A DNA stretch of 17,381 nt. It comes from an uncultured Collinsella sp. GTDB taxonomy: Bacteria > Actinomycetota > Coriobacteriia > Coriobacteriales > Coriobacteriaceae. A program made the position numbers and the translations under genes. Positions 1-6,207 of the stretch are shown here, one piece after another. The notes below the pieces were generated by a model that was not told the origin of the DNA, made no database searches, and saw only the letters and a list, made by a program, of their open reading frames with translations. Each line of letters starts with the position of its first letter. Positions within the stretch are counted from its first letter, which is position 1. The stretch covers positions 1 to 17,381 of the forward strand of contig URVF01000011.1 in NCBI GenBank assembly GCA_900551185.1, written 5' to 3'.

Positions 1-49
1 ACGAGATCATGCCTAGTCTCGTGGGCTCGGAGATGTGTATAAGAGACAG
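1..49 (+). other. Illumina Nextera i7 adapter (sequencing artefact)
   Basis: Non-biological sequence. Bases 1-7 match the end of the P7 oligo (ACGAGAT), 8-15 are an 8-base i7 index (CATGCCTA), 16-30 are the Nextera read-2 segment (GTCTCGTGGGCTCGG), and 31-49 are the Tn5 mosaic end (AGATGTGTATAAGAGACAG). The genome resumes at base 50. Translating this stretch gives the typical adapter peptide MYKRQ on the plus strand and LLYTSPSPRD on the minus strand, so any protein prediction that starts before base 50 is contaminated. Confidence 0.98.
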
Positions 50-580
50 CCCAAGAACTTCACTTCGCTCGTCACCTTCCAGGTGCCGGAGTTCTTGGCC
101 AAGTTCAACGTAAGCGCCGTCTCGCTCGTCACCATCGTCGCCTGCCTGGTTATCATGGCCGGCCTGATGTTCTTTACAGGTAAGACCAAGATGGGCAAGG
201 CCATGCGCGCCGTGTCCGAGGACAAGGCTGCCGCTCAGCTCATGGGCATCAACGTCAACCGCACCATTTCGATGACGTTTGCCATCGGCTCTGCCCTTGC
301 CGCCATCGCCGGCGTGCTGCTGTGCTCCTACTCGCCGGTGCTGCAGCCCACCACGGGCGCCATGCCTGGCATCAAGGCCTTCGACGCCGCTGTCTTCGGT
401 GGCATCGGCTCCATCCCCGGCGCTTTTGTCGGTGGCATTCTCATCGGCATCATCGAAGCGATGGCGCAGGCTTACATTTCCACGAGCCTTGCCAACTCCA
501 TCGTCTTTGGTGTTCTGATCATCGTCCTGCTCGTCAAGCCTGCCGGCCTCTTGGGCAAGTACGTCCCCGAGAAGGTGTAG
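50..580 (+). CDS. livH: Branched-chain amino acid ABC transporter permease LivH, 5'-truncated
   Basis: This is the C-terminal ~176 residues of one of the two membrane permeases of the high-affinity Leu/Ile/Val importer. The true 5' end is lost because the contig begins in adapter; the first genomic codon in frame is CCC at 50. Visible features are several hydrophobic membrane segments, a cytoplasmic loop with KTKMGKAMRAVSEDKAAAQLMGI (about residues 45-70 of the fragment), typical of the permease-ATPase coupling region in LivH/LivM, and the conserved GIKAFDAAVFGGIGSIPGAF stretch. The stop (TAG 578-580) is directly followed by the GTG start of livM, so the pair is tightly coupled. The family assignment is firm; which amino acids are carried cannot be read from sequence. 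Confidence 0.93.
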   Translation, partial: PKNFTSLVTFQVPEFLAKFNVSAVSLVTIVACLVIMAGLMFFTGKTKMGKAMRAVSEDKAAAQLMGINVNRTISMTFAIGSALAAIAGVLLCSYSPVLQPTTGAMPGIKAFDAAVFGGIGSIPGAFVGGILIGIIEAMAQAYISTSLANSIVFGVLIIVLLVKPAGLLGKYVPEKV

Positions 581-1669
581 GTGAGCGTTATGAAGTTTCT
601 TAAAGACAAGCAGACGCGTCACGACTTTGTCACGTACGCCATGTGCCTTGTGGCGTTTGCCATCGTGTTCTTTATGCAGTCCAACCACATGATTCCGCGC
701 ATGATCGCCGGTCAGCTGGTTCCCATCACGGCCTATATCGTCATGGCCATTTCCCTTAACCTCGTCGTCGGCATCGCGGGCGACTTGTCGCTGGGCCACG
801 CGGGCTTTATGAGTGTCGGTGCCTATACGGGAATCGTCACCGCCGTCGCGCTGGAGAGCGCCGTTCCCTCCGATCCGGTGCGCCTTATCATCAGTATCGT
901 GGTCGGCGCCATCGCTGCCGCCATCCTGGGCTTCTTGATTGGCATCCCGGTCCTTCGTCTGAGCGGCGATTACCTGGCTATCGTGACGCTGGCCTTTGGC
1001 GAGATTATCAAGGAGATCGTCACCTGCCTCATTGTGGGCGTCGATTCCCGCGGCCTGCATGTGATCTTTAACATCACGGGTAACTCCACGATCGATGACC
1101 TGCACCTGCTCGAGGACGGCACCGCCATCATCAAGGGCGCCCAGGGCGCCTCGGGCGTGTCGACGTACTCGACCTTCCTCGCCGGTGCCATCCTGGTCAT
1201 GGTCGCACTCGTGATCGTGCTCAACCTGGTTCGCAGCCGTACCGGCCGTGCCATTATGGCCGTGCGCGACAACAAGATCGCTGCCGAGTCTGTGGGCATC
1301 TCCGTCACCGAGTACCGCATGATCGCCTTCGTGGTTTCCGCTGCCCTCGCCGGTGCTGCCGGAGCCCTCTTCGGCGGTAACTTCTCGCAGCTCTCCGCCA
1401 CCAAGTTCGACTTCAACACGTCCATCCTCATCCTGGTGTTCGTGGTCCTGGGCGGTCTGGGCAATATGCGCGGCTCCGTCATCGCGGCGGCATTGCTCAC
1501 GGTGCTTCCCGAGCTGCTCCGTCAGTTCTCGGACTACCGCATGCTCATCTACGCCATCGTGCTGATCTTGGTCATGATCTTTACCAACAACCCGCAGCTC
1601 AAGGCGTTCTTCGGTCGTGTCAAGGATCGCTTTGCTTCCAAGAAGGAGGTGGCAGCCGATGCCCAGTAA
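581..1669 (+). CDS. livM: Branched-chain amino acid ABC transporter permease LivM
   Basis: Second permease of the Liv importer, 362 aa, integral to the cytoplasmic membrane. It has a hydrophobic N-terminal half containing the LivM hallmark LNLVVGIAGDLSLGHAGFM, a coupling loop around RSRTGRAIMAVRDNKIAAES, and a C-terminal FVVLGGLGNMRGSVIAA membrane stretch. I chose GTG 581, immediately after the livH stop, because GAGAAGG lies 5-6 bases upstream; ATG 590 (three codons in) is an alternative with AGGTGAG before it. The last 11 bases overlap livG, so translation of the two is probably coupled. About 30 residues (roughly 170-200) between membrane segments include a DDLHLLEDGTAII loop, most likely extracytoplasmic. 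Confidence 0.95.
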   Translation: MSVMKFLKDKQTRHDFVTYAMCLVAFAIVFFMQSNHMIPRMIAGQLVPITAYIVMAISLNLVVGIAGDLSLGHAGFMSVGAYTGIVTAVALESAVPSDPVRLIISIVVGAIAAAILGFLIGIPVLRLSGDYLAIVTLAFGEIIKEIVTCLIVGVDSRGLHVIFNITGNSTIDDLHLLEDGTAIIKGAQGASGVSTYSTFLAGAILVMVALVIVLNLVRSRTGRAIMAVRDNKIAAESVGISVTEYRMIAFVVSAALAGAAGALFGGNFSQLSATKFDFNTSILILVFVVLGGLGNMRGSVIAAALLTVLPELLRQFSDYRMLIYAIVLILVMIFTNNPQLKAFFGRVKDRFASKKEVAADAQ

Positions 1670-2519
1670 ATTTGAGTTCAAGAAGGGCAAGATGGTCCCG
1701 TATCCTTCTGGCGCCATCGTTCCCGACCGCGACCTGGGCGAGCGCCCGGCACTCGAGTGCATCCACCTGGGCATCGAGTTCGGTGGCCTTAAGGCAGTCG
1801 ACGACTTTAGCCTGACTATCGGCAAGACCGAGATCGCCGGTCTGATCGGCCCCAACGGTGCCGGTAAGACCACGGTCTTCAACCTGCTCACCAAGGTGTA
1901 CCAGCCCACGCACGGCACCATCCTGCTCGACGGTGAGGACACCTCGGGCAAGTCGGTCTATCAGGTCAACCGCATGGGTATTGCCCGTACCTTCCAGAAC
2001 ATTCGTCTGTTCAACACCATGACGGTGGAGGATAACGTTAAGGTCGGCCTGCATAACCAGGAGCGCTACTCCGGCTTTGAGGGCGTGCTGCGCCTGCCGG
2101 CGTATTGGAAGCACGAGAAGGCTGCTCACGAGCGCGCCATGGAGCTGCTGTCCATCTTTGATATGGAGCATCTGGCAAACGAGCAGGCCGGATCGTTGCC
2201 TTACGGCGCTCAGCGCCGTCTGGAGATCGTCCGCGCGCTTGCCACCAACCCCAAGCTACTGCTGCTCGACGAGCCTGCCGCCGGCATGAATCCGTCCGAG
2301 ACCGCGGAGCTCATGGAGAACATCGTCAAGATTCGCGACACCTTTGGCATTGCCATCATGCTTATCGAGCATGATATGTCGCTCGTTATGAACATCTGCG
2401 AGGGCATCTGCGTGCTCAACTTTGGTAAGGTCATCGCCAAAGGCACGGCAGAGGAAATCCAGAATAACGATGCCGTTATCGAGGCGTATCTGGGCAAGCA
2501 GGATAAGGGGGAGAACTAA
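1659..2519 (+). CDS. livG: Branched-chain amino acid ABC transporter ATP-binding protein LivG
   Basis: One of two ATPases powering the Liv importer, 286 aa, peripheral on the cytoplasmic face. Walker A is GPNGAGKT (G64 onward), the signature region is SLPYGAQRRLEIVRAL (from S179; the usual LSxGQ is varied to LPYGAQ, common in LivG), Walker B ends in D204-E205 (LLLLDEPAAGMN), and the switch histidine is H238 (IEHDM). A frame open from 1617 would add 14 residues, but the ATG at 1659 sits 8 bases after a perfect AAGGAGGT (1643-1650) and gives the usual length. There is a somewhat long N-terminal tail (~35 residues) before the ABC core. It overlaps livM by 11 bp and ends directly at the livF start. 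Confidence 0.95.
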   Translation: MPSKFEFKKGKMVPYPSGAIVPDRDLGERPALECIHLGIEFGGLKAVDDFSLTIGKTEIAGLIGPNGAGKTTVFNLLTKVYQPTHGTILLDGEDTSGKSVYQVNRMGIARTFQNIRLFNTMTVEDNVKVGLHNQERYSGFEGVLRLPAYWKHEKAAHERAMELLSIFDMEHLANEQAGSLPYGAQRRLEIVRALATNPKLLLLDEPAAGMNPSETAELMENIVKIRDTFGIAIMLIEHDMSLVMNICEGICVLNFGKVIAKGTAEEIQNNDAVIEAYLGKQDKGEN

Positions 2520-3233
2520 ATGGCAGAGCCGATGCTTTCCGTCTACAACATCAACGTCTGGTACGGCGCCATCCACGCCATCAAGGACATCTCCTTTAAC
2601 GTTAACGAGGGCGAGATCGTGGCCCTGATCGGCGCGAACGGTGCCGGTAAGTCCACGACGCTCAAGACCGTCTCGGGCCTCCTGCGCTCTAAGACCGGCT
2701 CCATCAAGTTTATGGGCGAGGACATTACCCATACGCCCGCCGACAAGCTGGTTGGTAAGGGCCTGGCTCAGGTTCCCGAGGGTCGTCGCGCCTTTTTGCA
2801 GATGACGGTTGAGGAGAACCTGGAGATGGGCGCCTATACGCAGCCCAAGTCCACGGTGGTCCCGGGCCTCGAGCGCGTCTACGAGCAGTTTCCGCGCCTG
2901 AAGGAGCGCCGTCGCCAGGTCGCCGGCACCCTTTCGGGCGGCGAGCAGCAGATGCTCGTTATGGGGCGCGCCCTTATGAGTAACCCCAAGCTGCTCATGC
3001 TCGACGAGCCTTCCATGGGCCTGGCGCCGATTCTGATTGAGCAGATCTTCCAGATTGTCGAGGACCTGCACAAGGCCGGCACCACGGTGCTTCTGGTCGA
3101 GCAAAACGCACAGATGGCGCTTTCGATTGCTACGCGCGGTTACGTGCTCGAGACCGGCAAGATCACCATGACCGGCACCGGCCAAGAGCTACTGCACGAC
3201 GATAACGTGCGTAAAGCCTACCTGGGTGGTTAA
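2520..3233 (+). CDS. livF: Branched-chain amino acid ABC transporter ATP-binding protein LivF
   Basis: Second ATPase of the Liv importer, 237 aa, the usual LivF size. Walker A is GANGAGKS (from G38), the ABC signature is LSGGEQQ (from L138), Walker B ends in D162-E163 (LLMLDEPSMGL), and the H-loop position carries Q (VEQN), as is typical of LivF as opposed to LivG. The ATG starts on the base right after the livG stop and is preceded by AAGGGGGAG (2505-2513) at 6 bases. It is the last gene of the operon: a strong intrinsic terminator follows 13 bases after the stop. The substrate-binding protein (LivJ/LivK) is not in the window and would lie upstream of livH or elsewhere. Confidence 0.96.
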   Translation: MAEPMLSVYNINVWYGAIHAIKDISFNVNEGEIVALIGANGAGKSTTLKTVSGLLRSKTGSIKFMGEDITHTPADKLVGKGLAQVPEGRRAFLQMTVEENLEMGAYTQPKSTVVPGLERVYEQFPRLKERRRQVAGTLSGGEQQMLVMGRALMSNPKLLMLDEPSMGLAPILIEQIFQIVEDLHKAGTTVLLVEQNAQMALSIATRGYVLETGKITMTGTGQELLHDDNVRKAYLGG

Positions 3234-3246
3234 TCCATTCAACAAA

Positions 3247-3282
3247 GGGGGCGCTGACCAACCCGGTCAGCGCCCCCTTTTT
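3247..3282 (+). terminator. Intrinsic terminator of the liv operon
   Basis: A perfect 13-bp stem (3247-3259 GGGGGCGCTGACC with 3265-3277) closes a 5-base loop (AACCC) and is followed by five T (3278-3282). It lies 13 bases after the livF stop, so it ends the liv transcript. Confidence 0.93.
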
Positions 3283-3351
3283 AAGTTGCGGTGGAATAGG
3301 GACTAAATGGGAGTCTCAGAGGCCAAAACAGTCCCTATTCCACCGCAACTT
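3283..3351. repeat. Perfect 22-bp inverted repeat (palindromic element)
   Basis: Left arm 3283-3304 begins AAGTTGCGGTGGAATAGG; right arm 3330-3351 is its exact reverse complement; the spacer is 25 bases (3305-3329). The element starts on the base after the terminator T-tract and ends 58 bases before the cutC start. There is no U-tract after it, so it is not a standard terminator. The length and perfection of the arms suggest a REP-like or MITE-like repeat, or a nuclease-resistant RNA hairpin; the sequence alone does not say which. Confidence 0.85.
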
Positions 3352-3361
3352 CATGGGGATG

Positions 3362-3370
3362 TGTGACAAT
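3362..3370 (+). promoter_or_regulatory. Possible extended -10 promoter for cutC
   Basis: TGtGACAAT (TG at 3362-3363, hexamer GACAAT 3365-3370) resembles an extended -10 element, 39 bases before the cutC start and just outside the inverted repeat. No convincing -35 is seen. cutC needs its own promoter because the liv terminator lies upstream. Confidence 0.35.
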
Positions 3371-3409
3371 GCCCGTCGGAAAACATCTGCTGTCTTTGGG
3401 GGTCTATCT

Positions 3410-4087
3410 ATGCTGTACGAGTTTTGTGCCGAGAACTTTGAGCGGGTGCCGGCGGCCATCGAGGCCGGTGCGGGGCGCATCGAGCTGTGCGATAACCTTG
3501 CCGTCGGTGGTACCACGCCCTCGGCCGGCGTTATCAGCGCTACAGTCAGCTATGCTCACGAGCATGACACGCGAGTGATGTGCATGATTCGCCCGCGTGG
3601 CGGTGACTTTCATTACAACCAAGACGAGCTGCGCATGATGGAGATGGACCTGGGCCTTGCCGTAAGCGCCGGCGTTGACGGCTTGGTCTTTGGCTGCTGC
3701 AAGCCCTGCGCTGACGGATGGGCGCTCGACGAGCTTACGTTGGGCGCCCTCGTGATGGCCGCGGGCTGCGCGACCGAGGAATGTAAGCGTGAGCCCATCG
3801 ACATCACCTTCCACATGGCATTTGACCAGCTCTCGCCCGAGGCTCAGCTCGATGCGATTGATACACTTGCCGACTGCGGCGTTACGCGCATCCTCACGCA
3901 TGGCGGCGCTGCCGGTACGTCGATCGAGGATAATTTCGATCACCTGGCTCGTTTAATCGAGTATGCGGGTGATCGTTTGACCATCCTTCCCGGCGGCGGC
4001 ATCACTACGGCAAATCGCGACGCGGTCGCGGCGGCGCTAGACGTCTCCGAACTCCATGGCACCAAGATCGTGCCGCTGGAGGTATAA
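3410..4087 (+). CDS. cutC: CutC family protein (copper homeostasis family)
   Basis: 225-aa TIM-barrel protein, predicted cytoplasmic. The CutC hallmark is clear near the N-terminus: FCAENFERVPAAIEAGAGRIELC followed by the GGTTPS motif, then MIRPRGGDFHY and, later, LTHGGAAG and ILPGGGI loops. CutC was first linked to copper tolerance in E. coli, but its biochemical role is unsettled. The frame is open from 3353 (19 extra residues), but ATG 3410 has GGGGG 7 bases upstream and yields the canonical MLYEFCAENFE start. It is followed after 3 bases by the GalT-like gene, so the two almost surely share a transcript. Confidence 0.93.
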   Translation: MLYEFCAENFERVPAAIEAGAGRIELCDNLAVGGTTPSAGVISATVSYAHEHDTRVMCMIRPRGGDFHYNQDELRMMEMDLGLAVSAGVDGLVFGCCKPCADGWALDELTLGALVMAAGCATEECKREPIDITFHMAFDQLSPEAQLDAIDTLADCGVTRILTHGGAAGTSIEDNFDHLARLIEYAGDRLTILPGGGITTANRDAVAAALDVSELHGTKIVPLEV

Positions 4088-4090
4088 CCC

Positions 4091-4891
4091 GTGGCGCTGG
4101 TATTCGATGTTCAGCAGGCGAGTGGCAAGCCCGACGACAACCGTCGTCCCGGCACCGCGTGCCCCTTTTGCGATACAGAAGGGCTCACCAACATCATCCA
4201 GCGCGACGGTGACTGCATCTGGCTCGAGAATAAGTTCAAAACCCTGCGCGCCACCCATCAAACCGTGCTGATCGAGTCGGCCGATCACGATGCCGACCTG
4301 GTGACCTATAAGCCGGATGAACTCCACCATGTGATGCGGTTTGTCCTGGGTTGCTGGCAGCAGATGATCGATTCACAGCAGTATCGAAGCGTGCTCATGT
4401 ACAAGAACAAGGGGCCACTTTCGGGCGGCAGTCTGGTCCATCCGCACATGCAGATTGTGGGTTTGGAGCAGGAAGACGGCTATGCTTCGCTGGCTTCCGC
4501 CAATTTCGAAGGTATCAATGTCTGGCAACAGGGGAGAATCTCGGTCAATATCTCAACCGAACCGATCATGGGGTTCTTTGAGATCAACGTTTCAGCCCCG
4601 CAGGGAATCGCTGCCAGCGATGGCATGCGAGACCAAGCCGAGGCGGATCTCTTCGCCGATGCGATCCAGGTGGCTCTGCGCTATATCCTGAACGAGCACC
4701 ACGGTGGTCGCGCAGAGTCGTACAACCTGTTCTTCTATCACCTAGGCGGTCGGACCATTGCCAAGGCGCTGCCGCGTTGGGTGGTTTCGCCCTACTTTGT
4801 CGGCTATCGTTTGGCCCAGGTCAATGCTGAGACCACGCTCGATGTCGATGCGGAGCGACTCCGCGTACATCTGGAGGCGCTCACATCGTAA
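4091..4891 (+). CDS. DUF4931-type, galactose-1-phosphate uridylyltransferase-like (HIT superfamily) protein
   Basis: 266-aa cytoplasmic protein. Two motifs recall GalT-type nucleotidyl transferases: a CPFC pair (C24, C27), a likely half of a zinc site, and HPHMQ (H117-H119-Q121) preceded by GGSLV, matching the HPHxQ active site in which the second His is the nucleotidylated residue in GalT. A long C-terminal part contains YNLFFYHLGG. I infer a nucleotidyl transferase or hydrolase of unknown substrate; it is too short and divergent to call true GalT (~340 aa), and no Leloir genes are nearby. The start is GTG 4091, three bases after the cutC stop, with GGAGG (4078-4082) inside the end of cutC 8 bases upstream. 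The stop codon lies in a hairpin loop. Confidence 0.8.
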   Translation: MALVFDVQQASGKPDDNRRPGTACPFCDTEGLTNIIQRDGDCIWLENKFKTLRATHQTVLIESADHDADLVTYKPDELHHVMRFVLGCWQQMIDSQQYRSVLMYKNKGPLSGGSLVHPHMQIVGLEQEDGYASLASANFEGINVWQQGRISVNISTEPIMGFFEINVSAPQGIAASDGMRDQAEADLFADAIQVALRYILNEHHGGRAESYNLFFYHLGGRTIAKALPRWVVSPYFVGYRLAQVNAETTLDVDAERLRVHLEALTS

Positions 4892-4901
4892 AGTGAGCGC
4901 C
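4876..4901. other. Hairpin spanning the stop codon between convergent genes
   Basis: GGCGCTCAC (4876-4884) pairs exactly with GTGAGCGCC (4893-4901) around an 8-base loop that holds the TAA of the upstream gene. There is no T-run on either strand, so it is not a classic intrinsic terminator. It is the only strong fold between two convergent genes and may act as a bidirectional or U-less terminator, or in 3'-end protection. Confidence 0.4.
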
Positions 4902-4918
4902 CGCACACTACGGACAGT

Positions 4919-5917
4919 CTAGCGTGCCATGGCGTCGCGGCCGGCCTCGACCCGCTTGCGCTGGGCGGCGCGCTCCTCGCCGGTCAGACGTTCAAAGAGA
5001 TGTCCGATAACCGAGGCGAGCACCTGCTGAAACAGCGTGCCGCACATGACGGGAAACACGACCTCGCCGGGAAAATACTGTGTGGCGATGACGGCGCCCG
5101 AAGAGATATTGCGCATGCCGCAGGTAAAGCACATGGTGGTCGTCTCGCTATACGGCAGGTGCAACGCGCGGGCGACCAGAATGCCCACGACAAAACCGCT
5201 GATGGCGAACACCAGAATAAAGAGGGCGACTTCCAGGCGCACCGCGTTCATGTGTAGCACGTACTCGCTCATGGCGGTGGAGTTGGAGGCAATAACGCCC
5301 ATCATCATGAACTTGCAGGCGGGCGAGAGCGCGGGGGAAAGTTTCTCGTGTCCCCAGCCGTGCGTGAGCTCGTTAATCACGATGCCGAGCACGGCGGGGA
5401 TGGCAATCATAAAGGCCATGTTCCGCATCATGCTCGGAACATCGATTGCGACGGTGGCGCCCAACAGGAGCTTGAGCGTGAGCGGAATCGTTACGGGCGA
5501 TATAACCGAGGACGTCAGGATGATGGTGAGCGCGAGCGGGCCGTTGCCGCCGAACATGCTGATCCACATAAAAGCGGTGACTGCCACGGGCACGCTGTAT
5601 TCGAGCACGATGCCGCAGACAAGGTTGGGGTTGGAACCAAAGAACAACGATCCCATGGCATAGGCCGCGATGGGAATAAGCGCCGCCGAGACCAACAACG
5701 CCAGAATCAGGTGCAGCGGACGGTGGAACACCTCGGCTACCTGGTGAAAGGTGTTGCTGAGCGCACCTTGGAACGTCATAAAGGCAAACAAGGTGGGAAC
5801 GATGGGCTTGAGAACGCCGATCTGTTGAGGAAAGAGCACGCCGAGCGCCACGCAAGTCGGAACGATGATTTGCATGTGCCCCGCGAGAAACTTGCCCAGT
5901 CCAACCCATTGCTTCAT
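4919..5917 (-). CDS. Bile acid:sodium symporter family (BASS) membrane carrier
   Basis: 332-aa integral membrane protein with about ten hydrophobic segments covering most of its length, the usual size and layout of BASS/ASBT-type carriers. Supporting motifs are GIVLEYSVPVAVTAFMW, GVIASNSTAMSEY, and the conserved CGMRN turn (C266-N270) followed by SSGAVIATQYFPGEVVFPV, which lies in the crossover/sodium-site region of this family. Substrates in the family range from bile acids to pantoate and other organic anions; none can be assigned here. The ATG is at 5917; AAAGGGAG lies about 12 bases upstream on the minus strand, a little far, so the start is moderately sure. It is transcribed alone, divergent from the recJ region and convergent with the GalT-like gene. 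Confidence 0.88.
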   Translation of the reverse strand: MKQWVGLGKFLAGHMQIIVPTCVALGVLFPQQIGVLKPIVPTLFAFMTFQGALSNTFHQVAEVFHRPLHLILALLVSAALIPIAAYAMGSLFFGSNPNLVCGIVLEYSVPVAVTAFMWISMFGGNGPLALTIILTSSVISPVTIPLTLKLLLGATVAIDVPSMMRNMAFMIAIPAVLGIVINELTHGWGHEKLSPALSPACKFMMMGVIASNSTAMSEYVLHMNAVRLEVALFILVFAISGFVVGILVARALHLPYSETTTMCFTCGMRNISSGAVIATQYFPGEVVFPVMCGTLFQQVLASVIGHLFERLTGEERAAQRKRVEAGRDAMAR

Positions 5918-6066
5918 ATGCTCTTGTGACTCCCTTTGCTCGTGAATCCGTTTTGACTGGATATGCTAGACGCTCACATGTGTCCGTGCGTCAGAAACGC
6001 TCGATTATTTCGAGGCTATTACCGGCATCGTTTACCGAAACCGCGGCGTGCTTCGGCGATTTGCGT

Positions 6067-6085
6067 CCGTGCCGCACGGTATAAT
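6067..6085 (+). promoter_or_regulatory. Promoter of the recJ-relA region with palindrome in the spacer
   Basis: A consensus -10 TATAAT occupies 6080-6085. The palindrome CCGTGccgCACGG (6067-6079) directly abuts its 5' side, occupying the -35/-10 spacer where an operator could sit. A TTG at 6061 is too close (13-base spacer) to be a normal -35. Transcription would begin near 6092, leaving about 50 bases before the upstream ORF. Confidence 0.6.
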
Positions 6086-6103
6086 AAATCCGTTCAACAG
6101 ATC

Positions 6104-6121
6104 TGCCTGCCGAAGCGGGCA
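6104..6121 (+). other. Leader hairpin before the recJ upstream ORF
   Basis: TGCCTGC (6104-6110) pairs with GCGGGCA (6115-6121) with one T-G wobble, capped by a CGAA tetraloop. It stands just before the AGAGGA Shine-Dalgarno (6127-6132) of the 21-codon ORF and may set its accessibility. Confidence 0.5.
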
Positions 6122-6141
6122 TACACAGAGGACTCATCGCT

Positions 6142-6207
6142 ATGAACCGTGAGAGGTATCGCGGCGACCTGCCCCTATCGGGGGTGGGTGCCTATGTCAT
6201 CGCTTAA
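6142..6207 (+). CDS. 21-aa upstream ORF (possible leader peptide) overlapping the recJ start
   Basis: ATG 6142 to TAA 6207 encodes 21 residues beginning MNRERY and ending GAYVIA. It has a good Shine-Dalgarno (AGAGGA 6127-6132, 9 bases upstream), better than many real genes here. Its 3' end runs over the recJ start: the recJ ATG (6194) lies 14 bases before the uORF stop, in another frame. The recJ Shine-Dalgarno (GGGGG 6180-6184) is part of a small CCCC-TATC-GGGG hairpin (6172-6183), which ribosomes translating the uORF would open. I infer translational coupling or attenuation. The peptide matches no family I recognise. Confidence 0.5.
   Translation: MNRERYRGDLPLSGVGAYVIA

Noticed and set aside
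13..225. Minus-strand frame ending in LLYTSPSPRD
   Set aside because: Its C-terminus is translated Nextera adapter, and the rest is antisense to livH.
2256..3185. Minus-strand open frame of 309 codons opposite livG/livF
   Set aside because: Shadow of two clear ABC ATPases; no plausible protein signature.
5963..6145. Short plus-strand frame (60 codons) before the recJ leader
   Set aside because: It crosses the promoter, has no Shine-Dalgarno, and gives an arginine/cysteine-rich non-protein-like sequence.
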